Positions 5,563 through 13,480 of a DNA stretch of 32,754 bases are shown here, one piece after another. Positions within the stretch are counted from its first letter, which is position 1, and each line of letters starts with the position of its first letter. The stretch covers positions 1 to 32,754 of the forward strand of contig NZ_LMLW01000010.1 of assembly GCF_001422045.1 (NCBI RefSeq). The letters are read 5' to 3'. The DNA is from Sphingomonas sp. Leaf242 (lineage in GTDB: Bacteria > Pseudomonadota > Alphaproteobacteria > Sphingomonadales > Sphingomonadaceae). The position numbers and the translations under genes are program-made. The notes beneath the pieces are model-generated. The model was not told where the DNA came from and did not search any database. It saw only the letters and a program-made list of their open reading frames with translations.

Positions 5563-5801
5563 CCGCTATGACTCTCGCTACCGCCAGACAACGCGGCGCG
5601 GCCAGCTCCGGCGGTCGCTTCCTGCGCGTACCTGACGTGATGAAGACCACAGGCCTTGGTCGATCAACGATCTACCGCATGGTCGCGGCCGGTACGTTCC
5701 CTCAGCAAGTGAAGCTGACCGTGCAAGCCAGCGGCTGGTGGCAGGCCGACATCGATGATTGGATGCGCGAAAGGCTAGCAGCGTGCCCCCTACGCCCCTG
5801 A
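5559..5801 (+). CDS. AlpA-family helix-turn-helix regulator (80 aa)
   Basis: The ATG at 5559 overlaps the preceding stop; an upstream in-frame TTG is less likely. Residues about 21-75 fit the AlpA pattern well: FLRVPDVMKTTGLGRSTIYR, MVAAGTFPQQVKL, then the wing residues SGWWQADIDDWMRERL. Members of this family (phage P4 Vis, AlpA of CP4-57) act as excision factors or as activators of integrase genes. Here the gene ends the operon and is followed at once by repeated GGGGGCAC boxes and then by chromosomal genes, with no integrase in the window. It may control a distant integrase or be what remains of a degraded element. Confidence 0.88.
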   Translation: MTAMTLATARQRGAASSGGRFLRVPDVMKTTGLGRSTIYRMVAAGTFPQQVKLTVQASGWWQADIDDWMRERLAACPLRP

Positions 5802-5827
5802 GGATGGGGGCACTTAAGGGGGCACTT
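5783..5827. repeat. GTGCCCCC/GGGGGCAC box cluster after alpA (candidate arm-type or AlpA sites)
   Basis: GTGCCCCC at 5783-5790 is inverted relative to GGGGGCACTT at 5806-5815, which is repeated exactly at 5818-5827, a 12-base period. The left box codes for part of the AlpA C-terminus. Box clusters like this occur next to tyrosine integrase genes as arm-type or excisionase sites. The following 5828-5991 stretch has no gene or tRNA, but it should contain the junction to the chromosome. Confidence 0.6.
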
Positions 5828-5991
5828 CGCAAATCAACCAACTATGAAAACGCAGGGAAAACAACACCATGATCGGCGAAAACCGGCAGAGGCCAGGGGC
5901 ACCATCTCTTTCCAACGATCGCGCTTCGACCCTTGCGGCTAGCGTCATACCGATCGTTCCCTTGCGAAAATTTCGCCGGTAAGGACGCGGG

Positions 5992-6663
5992 ATGGCGAAG
6001 CGACCGGTCCGATATGTCTCGTCGCGACGGCGCAAGCGATCCGGGCTGAGGCCATCGTCCGAGCATTGGCTGCTCCTGCTTGGCGCAGTCGTTGCGTTCG
6101 CGGTCGTCATCGGATGGCTGACCGATGTGCCCTGGCCGACCGAAACCACCACGGGTAACCGGAAAGCGCGGCTGACGATGGCGCAGGCGCGCGCCTCGAA
6201 CGCGCTCGTCCCGATCGCGACCGCCAAGCGCCGGGCGGCGACGCCGTTCCGCTTCCGTGGCGGTCCCGCCGCGCGGCTCCAGGCGACCGAATGCCTCGCG
6301 ACCGTCGCGCTGTACGAGGCGGGCAACGGCCGCGACGCGCAGCGCGCGGTGATCCAGGTCGTGCTCAACCGCGTCGGCGCGGCGGGCTTTCCCAAGACGG
6401 TGTGCGGCGTCGTCTATCAGGGCGCGAACCGGACGACCGGGTGCCAGTTCTCGTTCAGCTGCGACGGGTCGCGCACGCGGCGGCCCGAACATGACGGCTG
6501 GGAGCAGGCGCGTCGCGCCGCGCGCCGTGCGCTGAGCGGCTATGTCTACGCGCCGGTCGGTCGCGCGACGCACTATCATACCGACTGGATGGTGCCGTAT
6601 TGGCGCAGTTCGCTCGTCAAGGTGGCGACCGTCGAGTCCCATATCTTCTATCAACGGCGATGA
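5992..6663 (+). CDS. SleB/CwlJ-type cell wall hydrolase (223 aa)
   Basis: AAGGA at 5981-5985 precedes the ATG by six bases. The N-terminus is basic with one TM helix (residues about 25-46, HWLLLLGAVVAFAVVIGW), so the enzyme is anchored facing the periplasm. The Hydrolase_2 (SleB) domain starts near residue 98 with ECLATVALYEAGNGRD, where the Glu of YEAGN is the probable catalytic acid, followed by AVIQVVLNRV, FPKTVCGVVYQGA, CQFSFSCDG and a C-terminal ATHYHTDWMVPYW. This domain cleaves peptidoglycan glycan strands; in Gram-negatives such proteins act in wall turnover rather than spore germination. It shares an ATGA overlap with the RlpA-like gene. Confidence 0.9.
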   Translation: MAKRPVRYVSSRRRKRSGLRPSSEHWLLLLGAVVAFAVVIGWLTDVPWPTETTTGNRKARLTMAQARASNALVPIATAKRRAATPFRFRGGPAARLQATECLATVALYEAGNGRDAQRAVIQVVLNRVGAAGFPKTVCGVVYQGANRTTGCQFSFSCDGSRTRRPEHDGWEQARRAARRALSGYVYAPVGRATHYHTDWMVPYWRSSLVKVATVESHIFYQRR

Positions 6664-7238
6664 CCTGCATGCTTAGATTTCCGACACCGCTGGCCAGGGT
6701 CGCCTGCCTCGCCGTGTTTCTCGTGACGGGGTGCGCGGGCGGATCGTACCGTCCGGTGAGCGACGCGCAGGTCAAGCTCGGCGGGCCGTATCGGGTCCGT
6801 GGCACGACCTATGTCCCGGCGGCGGACCCGAGCTACGACGTGCTCGGCTACGCCAGTTGGTACGGCAGCGAATCGGGCAACCGAACCGCCAACGGCGAGC
6901 GTTTCCGTGCCGAATGGCCGACCGCGGCGCATACCACCTTGCCGCTGCCGACCTATGTCGAGGTCACCGCGCTCGATACCGGGCGGCGGATCATCGTCCG
7001 GATCAACGATCGCGGGCCGTTTGCCGGTCATGCGCGGATCCTGGACCTGTCGCGCGGCGCCGCCGAACTGCTCGGCGTGCGCGCCGGCGGGCTGGCCGCG
7101 GTGCGGGTGCGCCGCGTCGAACCGTCCGAAAAGGATCGCGCGCGGTTGCGCAACGGGAAGGCCGCACGGGCATTGCCACCGATTTCGGAGCACGACCGCC
7201 TGAGCTTCCGGTCGCAGCTTTCCGCCGCGGGCTTTTGA
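6660..7238 (+). CDS. rlpA: RlpA-like lipoprotein (192 aa)
   Basis: The start at 6660 overlaps the upstream stop (ATGA). A lipoprotein signal ends in LVTGC with Cys25 as the lipidated residue. The double-psi beta-barrel is recognisable from GYASWYGSESGNRTANGERF (residues about 63-82), the conserved His91 of AAHTTLPLP, and VRINDRGPF with Asp117. RlpA enzymes are septal lytic transglycosylases that cut denuded glycan strands. There is no C-terminal SPOR domain, so this is the short form and septal targeting would need another route. It pairs with the SleB-type hydrolase as a wall-remodelling unit and converges on the lipocalin-like gene ten bases away. Confidence 0.88.
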   Translation: MTCMLRFPTPLARVACLAVFLVTGCAGGSYRPVSDAQVKLGGPYRVRGTTYVPAADPSYDVLGYASWYGSESGNRTANGERFRAEWPTAAHTTLPLPTYVEVTALDTGRRIIVRINDRGPFAGHARILDLSRGAAELLGVRAGGLAAVRVRRVEPSEKDRARLRNGKAARALPPISEHDRLSFRSQLSAAGF

Positions 7239-7248
7239 GGCGCGCGCC

Positions 7249-8319
7249 CTACATCGCCAGCGCGCGATCGTAGCCGGTGAGTTCGAGATAGCCGCGACCG
7301 CCGCGCGTGCGCACCGCACCCTCCCAATAGACCGGCAATCCGCTGCGGCGCGCGTCGAGTTCCTGCGCGGCGAACATCGGCGTCAGGCGCCAGCGCTGGA
7401 TCCGGTTGGCAATACGCACGCTCAGCTCCTGCGCCACCGGATAGGTCGCGCCGGTCGCCTTGCTCCGCCACGTCGCGAGCGGGCGAAACGCGACGTCGTT
7501 GGGCCCGAACACCGTCGTCGTGCCATCGGCGCGGCGCAGCGATCCGCCCGACCACAGGATCCCGCCCCCCTTGCGGCGGATCCGGAATGCCATCAGTGCC
7601 GAGCCGTCGTCGAAGTTGAGCCCGGTCCAGTCCCAGCCTTGCGCGGTCGGCGCGAGATAGTTGGACGACCATTCGCGATCGAGCCACGCCTCGCCACGCA
7701 CCGCGACCGCCCGCCCGCCGCGCATCACCCGCCCGGTCACGCGCAGATGGGGGATCGAGTAGTAATAGCTCGCTTCCTCGGGCCGCGGCCCCTTCTGGCT
7801 ATAGCCGCCACGACCCTGCGGCAGTGGCGGCTGCGTCGGCTGGAGATCGAGCGCCAGGCCGAAACCGTCGGCGGTCACGCGCGTCGTCCAATGCCCGTCC
7901 TTCGCGCGCAGCATCCGCCAGTCGCGGATCGCGATATCGGCATCCCCGGTACGCGCCTGCGCCAGACCGAAGCCGGCGCGCGCGGCGCGCTCGCCGTGGA
8001 GCAGCCGGCCGGTCGCGGGATCGGACAGCGCGGCGTGCGCGAACAACACCTGGTTCGGCGCGAACCGGCTCGGATTGCGCGCGTCGCTCGGCGGCCGCGT
8101 GCGGAAGAAGGTCACCTGAAACCCGAGATCCTCGCCCGCATCGGTCTTCAGCCAGCCGGTGACGTACCACCATTCGGTGCGGAATTGCGGATGCGCACCG
8201 TGATCGACGGGGAAACGCAGGACGATGCCGGGCCGGACGACGGGGTAGGGCGTCGCGGCAGGCGCGGCGACGCCGACCGTTGCGATGAAGCCGAGCAACA
8301 ACGGCAGCGTGCGGCGCAT
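7249..8319 (-). CDS. Lipocalin-like AttH/CrtC-family exported protein (356 aa)
   Basis: The signal peptide is MRRTLPLLLGFIATVGVAAPA. The family signature is clear: FPVDHGAHPQFRTEWWYVTGWLK, LGFQVTFFRTR, APNQVLFAHAALSD and the later EAWLDREWSSNYL and GWDWTGLNFDDG. This is the two-barrel fold of PF07143 (AttH, carotenoid hydratase CrtC N-domain), linked to handling of hydrophobic molecules. The start ATG (8319-8317) overlaps the permease stop by one base, so the three - strand genes form one operon in the order ATPase, permease, lipocalin-like protein. That order matches AttEFGH-type sets. The substrate is unknown; a lipid or hydrophobic product is likely. Upstream codons in the same frame are antisense to nothing but lie inside the permease gene and are not part of this protein. 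Confidence 0.88.
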   Translation of the reverse strand: MRRTLPLLLGFIATVGVAAPAATPYPVVRPGIVLRFPVDHGAHPQFRTEWWYVTGWLKTDAGEDLGFQVTFFRTRPPSDARNPSRFAPNQVLFAHAALSDPATGRLLHGERAARAGFGLAQARTGDADIAIRDWRMLRAKDGHWTTRVTADGFGLALDLQPTQPPLPQGRGGYSQKGPRPEEASYYYSIPHLRVTGRVMRGGRAVAVRGEAWLDREWSSNYLAPTAQGWDWTGLNFDDGSALMAFRIRRKGGGILWSGGSLRRADGTTTVFGPNDVAFRPLATWRSKATGATYPVAQELSVRIANRIQRWRLTPMFAAQELDARRSGLPVYWEGAVRTRGGRGYLELTGYDRALAM

Positions 8320-10895
8320 CACCAATCCTCTCGTACCGATTGCACCGCGCTGTTCGCGGTCGCGCGGCGTCCTGCCAGCACGGCGGTGATCGCGGCCGCC
8401 CCGGTCAGCGCCGCGGCGACCCCGAGCAGTGTTTCGTAGGGAATCCGCGTCGTCATCGTCCAGTTGAACGACTGGGGGTTGATGACGTGGATCAGTACCT
8501 GCGAGAGGATCAGCCCTAGCCCGATCCCCGCGAGCGCACCCGTCAAGCCGATGATCGCGCCTTCGATCGCCAGCATCGCTGTCAACTGGCCGCGGGTCAG
8601 CCCGAGATGCCGCAGCATCCCGAACTCGCGTTCGCGCGCGATCGTCTGCGCCGACATGGTGGCTGCGACGCCCGCCAGTCCGACCAGGATCGCGACGGCT
8701 TCGAGCAGATAGGTTACCGCGAAACTCCGGTCGAACAGCGTCAGGGCGAGTTTCCTGAGCGTTGCCGGGCGACCGACCTCGACCTGATCGCGCAGGCTTG
8801 CGGGCAAGCGCGCGGTCATTGCGTCGGCGACCTTGCCGATATCCTCGCCGGGCGCGACCATTGCCGATATCTCGTCGCGGCCGTCGTCGCCGGTGAGCCG
8901 CTGGTAATCGCCCTCGTCGATGAGAACCGCGCCCGCCTGCCGCCCGTAATCGCGCCAGACGCCGGCGACCACGAACCGCGTCCGCCCTGCGATCGGCAGC
9001 GTGATAGTCTCGTCCGGATTCCAGCCGTACAGCCGTTGCGCGGGTTCCGAGACCCAGACGGGTAGCGCGTTGGCGGGCAAGGCCGACCCCTTCGCGATCA
9101 GGACCAGCAGCGGATCGCGACCGCCGCGTTCGGGCCGCGCGATCAGGCTGATCGGCGGGCGATCGGGGGCGATAGTCAGCGGGATCTGGCGGCTGAAGGC
9201 GAGCCGCGCGACGCCGGGTGTGGTGGCGAGACGAGTCCGCGTCGCCGGATCGAAACTCGCGCCTGCGGTCGTGCGCAGATACAGATCGGCGCCCAGCACC
9301 TGCCCGAGCCATTCGTCGACCGCGCCGCGAAAGCTCGTCACCATCGTCGCCATCGCGATCATCAGCGCGGTCGACGCGACGATCCCGCACAGCGCGGTCG
9401 CCGCTTCGCCGGGGGCACCGTGGAGATGTCGGATCGCCAACATCCCGGGCACGCTACCGCGCGTTCGCTTCGCCATAGGCGCCAGCAGCGTCCGGGCGAA
9501 CCACGGCACGCCGGCGACGCCGCCCGCAAGCATCGCCGCCATCCCGGCAAAGCCGAACAGCGGGAGCCCGTTTATCGCTGGCAGCATCGCCACGCCGCCA
9601 CCGACGAGCAACAGCGCGGCGGCGGGCCACCACGGCACGGCGCGGCGCGGGTCGAGAACGTCGCCGGCGTTCTTCAACGCGGCGGCGGGCGCGGCGCGGG
9701 CGGCGGCACGCGCGGGCAGCGCACTGCCGAGCACCGCGGCGAGCAGCCCGAGCGCGAAGAAGCCGAGCGCCGCTGCGGGCTGGAACACGACGTGCGCCGC
9801 GCCGCCGCCGAAATAGCCCGCGCCGAGATCGCCGCCGAACCAGTGCAGCGCCGCCCAGGCGAGGCCATAGCCTGCGGCGAGGCCCGCCGATGCGCCGACC
9901 AGGCCGATCGCCAGCCCCTCGACGACCACCGCCGCGACGATCCCGCCGCGCGGCATGCCGAGCGTCCGCAGCAACGCGAACGCGCGCTGGCGACGCACCA
10001 CCGACAGCGACTGCGCGGAATAGACGAGGAAACCGCCGGTCAGCAGCGCCACCAGCGCCAGCATGTCGAGATTGACGCGGTATGCGCGCGACAGCGAGTC
10101 GCCCTGCGCGTTCTGCGTCTGCGCGCTGGAGAGGATCGCGTCGGCGGGGAGGATCGCGCGCAACGCCGACTCCGCGGCGGGCCGATCAGCCAGCGCGAGA
10201 TCGATCCGGTCGACCCGGCCGAGCCGCCCGAACCGCCACTGCGCGGCGGCGATGTCGATCACCGCGACCGCCGTCGCCGCGTCGGAGGCGGGCAGCGTCC
10301 CGGCGATGCGCAGCGGCACCGACCGGCCGTTCGCGGTCACCACGATGCGTTGCCCGACCGCGGTCCGGGCCTGCGTGAGCGCGGCCCGCGACAGGAACAC
10401 CGAGTCCTCGTCGAACGGGGTATCGGTACTCGCCGCGTTCTGGCCGAGACTCGGCGGACGCACGCCGATCAGCGACGGCGTCACCATCGCCGCGCGGATC
10501 ACGTCGACCCCGAGCAGCGTCAGCCGGGTCTTGCTGATCCGCGCATCCAGCGTGACGACCGGGCTCGCATCGGCGACGCCGTCGGCGCGTGCCACGCGCG
10601 GATAGAGGCGCTCGTCGACGCCGAGCGGGCTGGTCGCACGGACCGACAGTTCGGCCGCACCGCTGACCCCGCGCATCGCCCCGTCGAACGCCGCCAGCGC
10701 CGATCCGTTGACCAGATGCACCGCGAAGCCGAGCGCCACGCCGACCAGAATCGCCACGGCGGTCAACAGGAAGCGGGCAGGGTGGAACCGCCACTCGCCG
10801 CCGATCAGCCAGCCGAGCGCCAGGCGGCTCGAGCGAAGGCCTGGTTCACCCCGTTCGCCTGGCTTAAACGCCACGCTGCTCCACCAGTCCGTCAC
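8319..10895 (-). CDS. FtsX-type ABC transporter permease (858 aa)
   Basis: A GTG at 10895 starts the frame and overlaps the ATPase gene by 32 bases; a somewhat later start is possible. The first TM helix is at about residues 43-63, followed by a large periplasmic domain. The first FtsX core has three helices with the RRQRAFALLRTLGMPRGGI coupling segment, and the C-terminal FtsX core repeats the pattern (REREFGMLRHLGLTRGQL). The fused double-core layout is that of YbbP/AttFG-type permeases, which work by the MacB/LolCE mechanotransmission scheme rather than as classical importers. With the LolD-like ATPase and the exported lipocalin-like protein it probably moves lipids or lipoproteins from the inner membrane outward. 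Confidence 0.9.
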   Translation of the reverse strand: MTDWWSSVAFKPGERGEPGLRSSRLALGWLIGGEWRFHPARFLLTAVAILVGVALGFAVHLVNGSALAAFDGAMRGVSGAAELSVRATSPLGVDERLYPRVARADGVADASPVVTLDARISKTRLTLLGVDVIRAAMVTPSLIGVRPPSLGQNAASTDTPFDEDSVFLSRAALTQARTAVGQRIVVTANGRSVPLRIAGTLPASDAATAVAVIDIAAAQWRFGRLGRVDRIDLALADRPAAESALRAILPADAILSSAQTQNAQGDSLSRAYRVNLDMLALVALLTGGFLVYSAQSLSVVRRQRAFALLRTLGMPRGGIVAAVVVEGLAIGLVGASAGLAAGYGLAWAALHWFGGDLGAGYFGGGAAHVVFQPAAALGFFALGLLAAVLGSALPARAAARAAPAAALKNAGDVLDPRRAVPWWPAAALLLVGGGVAMLPAINGLPLFGFAGMAAMLAGGVAGVPWFARTLLAPMAKRTRGSVPGMLAIRHLHGAPGEAATALCGIVASTALMIAMATMVTSFRGAVDEWLGQVLGADLYLRTTAGASFDPATRTRLATTPGVARLAFSRQIPLTIAPDRPPISLIARPERGGRDPLLVLIAKGSALPANALPVWVSEPAQRLYGWNPDETITLPIAGRTRFVVAGVWRDYGRQAGAVLIDEGDYQRLTGDDGRDEISAMVAPGEDIGKVADAMTARLPASLRDQVEVGRPATLRKLALTLFDRSFAVTYLLEAVAILVGLAGVAATMSAQTIAREREFGMLRHLGLTRGQLTAMLAIEGAIIGLTGALAGIGLGLILSQVLIHVINPQSFNWTMTTRIPYETLLGVAAALTGAAAITAVLAGRRATANSAVQSVREDW

Positions 10896-11550
10896 GGCCG
10901 AGCGTCAGCACGCGGTCGGCGATCGCCGCGGTCGCTGCCGAATGCGTCACCATGATCCCCGCCGCGCCGTTGCCGCGCACCGCGTCGGCGAACAGCGCGA
11001 GCACGCGCGCCGCCGTTTCGGGATCGAGATTGCCGGTCGGTTCGTCGGCGAGGATCAGCGCAGGCCGATGGACGAGCGCGCGGGCGATCGCGACGCGCTG
11101 CAATTCGCCGCCCGACAGATCGCGCGCATAGCCGTCGCCGCGGCCACCAAGACCGACCGCATCGAGCATCGCTTCCGCACGCGCCTTTGCCGCACCGGCA
11201 TCGGGCGAGATCAGCGCGAGCGGGAGCGCGACGTTCTGCTGCAACGTCAGATACGGCAGGATGTGGAAGGCCTGGAACACGAAGCCGATCCGCTCGCGCC
11301 GCAACCGCGTCCGCGCGGTTTCGTCGAGCGGGCCGAGCACTATGCCGTCGATCGCAACGCTGCCCTCATCGGCGTCGTCGAGCCCGGCGAGGATGTTGAG
11401 CAAGGTCGACTTGCCGACCCCCGATTCGCCGATGATCGCGACCAACTCGCCGCCCGCGACCTCGAGATCGAGATGCTCGAACAGCCGCCGCGGCCCCGGC
11501 ACCGATTTGCCGAGCGCCTTGACCGACAGCAGGGGCGCGGGTTCGCTCAT
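10864..11550 (-). CDS. LolD/YbbA-type ABC transporter ATPase (228 aa)
   Basis: The start at 11550 (MSEPAPLLSVKALGKSV) matches the usual N-terminus of this family; an upstream ATG at 11646 has a purine-rich leader but adds residues without family resemblance. Walker A is GESGVGKST, the Q-loop lies in FVFQAFHILPYLTL, the signature is LSGGE and Walker B is ALILADEPTGNLD, followed by the H-loop in VTHSAA. It energises the adjacent FtsX-type permease as a homodimer on the cytoplasmic side. The gene starts the three-gene operon. The 11551-11720 interval to the divergent oxidase gene must carry promoters for both, but I find no clear hexamers. Confidence 0.92.
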   Translation of the reverse strand: MSEPAPLLSVKALGKSVPGPRRLFEHLDLEVAGGELVAIIGESGVGKSTLLNILAGLDDADEGSVAIDGIVLGPLDETARTRLRRERIGFVFQAFHILPYLTLQQNVALPLALISPDAGAAKARAEAMLDAVGLGGRGDGYARDLSGGELQRVAIARALVHRPALILADEPTGNLDPETAARVLALFADAVRGNGAAGIMVTHSAATAAIADRVLTLGRDGLVEQRGV

Positions 11551-11720
11551 GACCCAAGCCGTGCAGGAGGAGGGCGGGTCGGGCAAGTCCGATTTAGCGG
11601 ATATCGCTGGATCCTGTTCATCGATGTTACCGCTCGGGTATTTCATCCGCCGTTCCTGCCGCTTGCCGGCGCCGCGTCGGTCCGGCACGATCACCGCAAC
11701 GAGAAACGCGAGAGGGTTCG

Positions 11721-12887
11721 ATGGCGCAGTACGGCGATTTCCAGAACGCGATCTATGGCGCGGGCTTGCGCGGTGTCGTGCCGAAGCTCCCGGTCGATTT
11801 TGCGACGCTCGAACGTCGCGCCAGCGCGGCGCTGCCGCCCGCGGTGCTGTCGTATCTCCAGGGTGGGTGCGGCGACGAGTTCACGCAGGACGAGAACGCG
11901 CGCGCCTTCAGCCATTGGGGCCTGGTGCCGCGGATGATGGTCGACTGCCGGACGCGCGATCTGTCGGTCGAGCTGTTCGGGATGACGCTGCCGACGCCGC
12001 TGTTCATGGCCCCGGTCGGGATCAACGGCATCTGCACGCAGGACCAGCACGGCGATCTCGCTGCCGCCCGTGCCTCGGCGATGACCGGCGTGCCGCTGAT
12101 GGCGTCGACCCTCTCCAACGATCCGCTCGAAACCGTGGCGCAGGCGCTGGGGGATACGCCGGGGTTCTTCCAGCTCTACACGCCCAAGGACGTCGGCGTC
12201 GCGGAGAGCCTGGTGCACCGCGCAGAGGCGGCGGGGTACAAGGCGATCGTCGTGACGCTCGACACCTGGGTGACCGGCTGGCGGCCGCGCGACCTGAATG
12301 CGGCGAACTTCCCGCAGCTCCGCGGTCATGTGCTGATGAACTATTTCTCGGACGCCGCCTTCCGCAAGCTGCTCGCCAAACCGCCCGAGGAGGATCCCGC
12401 GGCGGCGATCGGCGCGTGGGCGGCGACGTTCGGGCGCGTGCTGACCTGGGCGGACATGCCGTGGCTGCGCTCGCTCACGAAGCTGCCGATCGTGCTGAAG
12501 GGCATCTGCCACCCCGACGATGCACGGCGCGCGATCGACGAGGGCGCGGACGGCATCTACTGCTCCAATCACGGCGGCCGACAGGCGAATGGCGGGATCG
12601 CCGCGATCGACATGCTCGCCGATGTCGTCGCCGCGTCTGGCGCGACGCCGGTGCTGTTCGATTCGGGCGTGCGGTCGGGCACCGATGTCGTGAAGGCACT
12701 CGCGCTCGGCGCCACCGCGGTCGGGGTGGGCCGCCCGTATACCTACGGTCTGGCGCTCGATGGCGCGGACGGTGCGGCGCACGTCCTGAAGTGTCTGCTC
12801 GCCGAGGCCGACTTGCTGATGGCGGTCAATGGTTATCCGAGCATCGCCGACGTGCGCGCGGCAGGCGCGGTCAGACAACCGCGCTGA
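11721..12887 (+). CDS. FMN-dependent alpha-hydroxy-acid oxidase, lactate 2-monooxygenase-like (388 aa)
   Basis: GAGAGGG lies just upstream of the ATG. The TIM-barrel hydroxy-acid oxidase family is shown by PLFMAPVGINGI, GVPLMASTLSNDP, FFQLYTPKD, VVTLDTWVTGWRPRD, the Lys of LPIVLKGICHPDDA, the active-site SNHGGRQ (His284, the base that takes the substrate proton) and VLFDSGVRSGTDVVKALALGA for the FMN phosphate. The sequence style, with WRPRDLN and FWxGD-like N-terminal features, is closer to lactate 2-monooxygenase than to respiratory LldD. The substrate could be lactate or another 2-hydroxy acid. It stands alone, converging on the DUF1989 gene with a five-base gap. Confidence 0.88.
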   Translation: MAQYGDFQNAIYGAGLRGVVPKLPVDFATLERRASAALPPAVLSYLQGGCGDEFTQDENARAFSHWGLVPRMMVDCRTRDLSVELFGMTLPTPLFMAPVGINGICTQDQHGDLAAARASAMTGVPLMASTLSNDPLETVAQALGDTPGFFQLYTPKDVGVAESLVHRAEAAGYKAIVVTLDTWVTGWRPRDLNAANFPQLRGHVLMNYFSDAAFRKLLAKPPEEDPAAAIGAWAATFGRVLTWADMPWLRSLTKLPIVLKGICHPDDARRAIDEGADGIYCSNHGGRQANGGIAAIDMLADVVAASGATPVLFDSGVRSGTDVVKALALGATAVGVGRPYTYGLALDGADGAAHVLKCLLAEADLLMAVNGYPSIADVRAAGAVRQPR

Positions 12888-12892
12888 GCCGC

Positions 12893-13480
12893 TCAATCGA
12901 TGCGGTACTGGATCGGCTTGAAACTGCCGCCGTTCGATTGCAGCGCCGAACACGCGGTCATGCCGATCACGAGGTCCATCGCCGCGCGGAAGACGATCGT
13001 GTCGCCGGCCTTGCTCAGCGGCGGCTCGACCGTGAACGTGCCGGTCTCGCCGTTGATCGGCACGTTCATGAAGCAGTTGAACGCCACCGGGATCTGGTCG
13101 GGCTCGATATCCCATGGCGCGAGCGCCTCGGCCAGGTTGCCGAAGCACCCGCGATGCGGATCGGTATCGCCATAGATGATCGCGAAGGTTTCCTTCGAGC
13201 ACGGCGTCAGCAGAAAATCATGCCGGCCGACATCGTCCGAAACGATCTCCAGCATCACATTGCTGCGGTTCGAATAGAGCAGGTCGCCGGTCGTCAGGTA
13301 CAGTCGGCTCGAATAATCCAGTGTCCGCCCCGACGAGATCGCCTCACGCACGTCCGCGCGGTTGTAGGCGAGCAAATCCGATACCTGGCGGCCTTCCGGA
13401 TCGATCACGGTGAGCGTCTGCCCCTTGTCGAGCGTGAACCCGGCTCCCGAGCGCGGGGGGATCGTCTTGATATCAGCCAC
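12893..13480 (-). CDS. DUF1989 / urea carboxylase-associated family protein (195 aa)
   Basis: GTG 13480 is chosen: it overlaps the upstream gene by eight bases, GAGG lies just before it, and it gives the family-typical start VADIKTIPPRSGAGFTLDKG. A longer in-frame start at 13534 would overlap by 62 bases. Family marks include IDPEGRQVSDLLAYN, SNRSNVMLEIVSDD, the cysteines in LLTPCSKETF, PHRGCFGNLAEAL, VAFNCFMNVP and MTACSALQSNGG. Related DUF1989 proteins form the carboxyguanidine deiminase CgdAB that works with guanidine carboxylase. No carboxylase or allophanate hydrolase is nearby, so the partner here is the GntA-like hydroxylase and the substrate may be another guanidino compound. Confidence 0.85.
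   Translation of the reverse strand: MADIKTIPPRSGAGFTLDKGQTLTVIDPEGRQVSDLLAYNRADVREAISSGRTLDYSSRLYLTTGDLLYSNRSNVMLEIVSDDVGRHDFLLTPCSKETFAIIYGDTDPHRGCFGNLAEALAPWDIEPDQIPVAFNCFMNVPINGETGTFTVEPPLSKAGDTIVFRAAMDLVIGMTACSALQSNGGSFKPIQYRID

Noticed and set aside
5802..5991. tRNA gene as the integration site
   Set aside because: No cloverleaf, CCA-like end or T-loop motif found in this stretch on either strand.
8320..9390. Upstream extension of the AttH-like protein to 713 residues
   Set aside because: The extra 357 codons lie inside the permease gene in another frame and are Arg-rich; the signal peptide marks the true start at 8319.
9420..10955. Long + strand open frame (511 codons) opposite the ABC permease
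   Set aside because: Arg/Gln/Asp-rich antisense reading of a high-GC gene; the - strand has clear FtsX motifs, and no family pattern appears on the + strand.
11691..13202. Long - strand frame opposite the hydroxy-acid oxidase
   Set aside because: Antisense shadow; the + strand carries the SNHGGRQ and FMN motifs.
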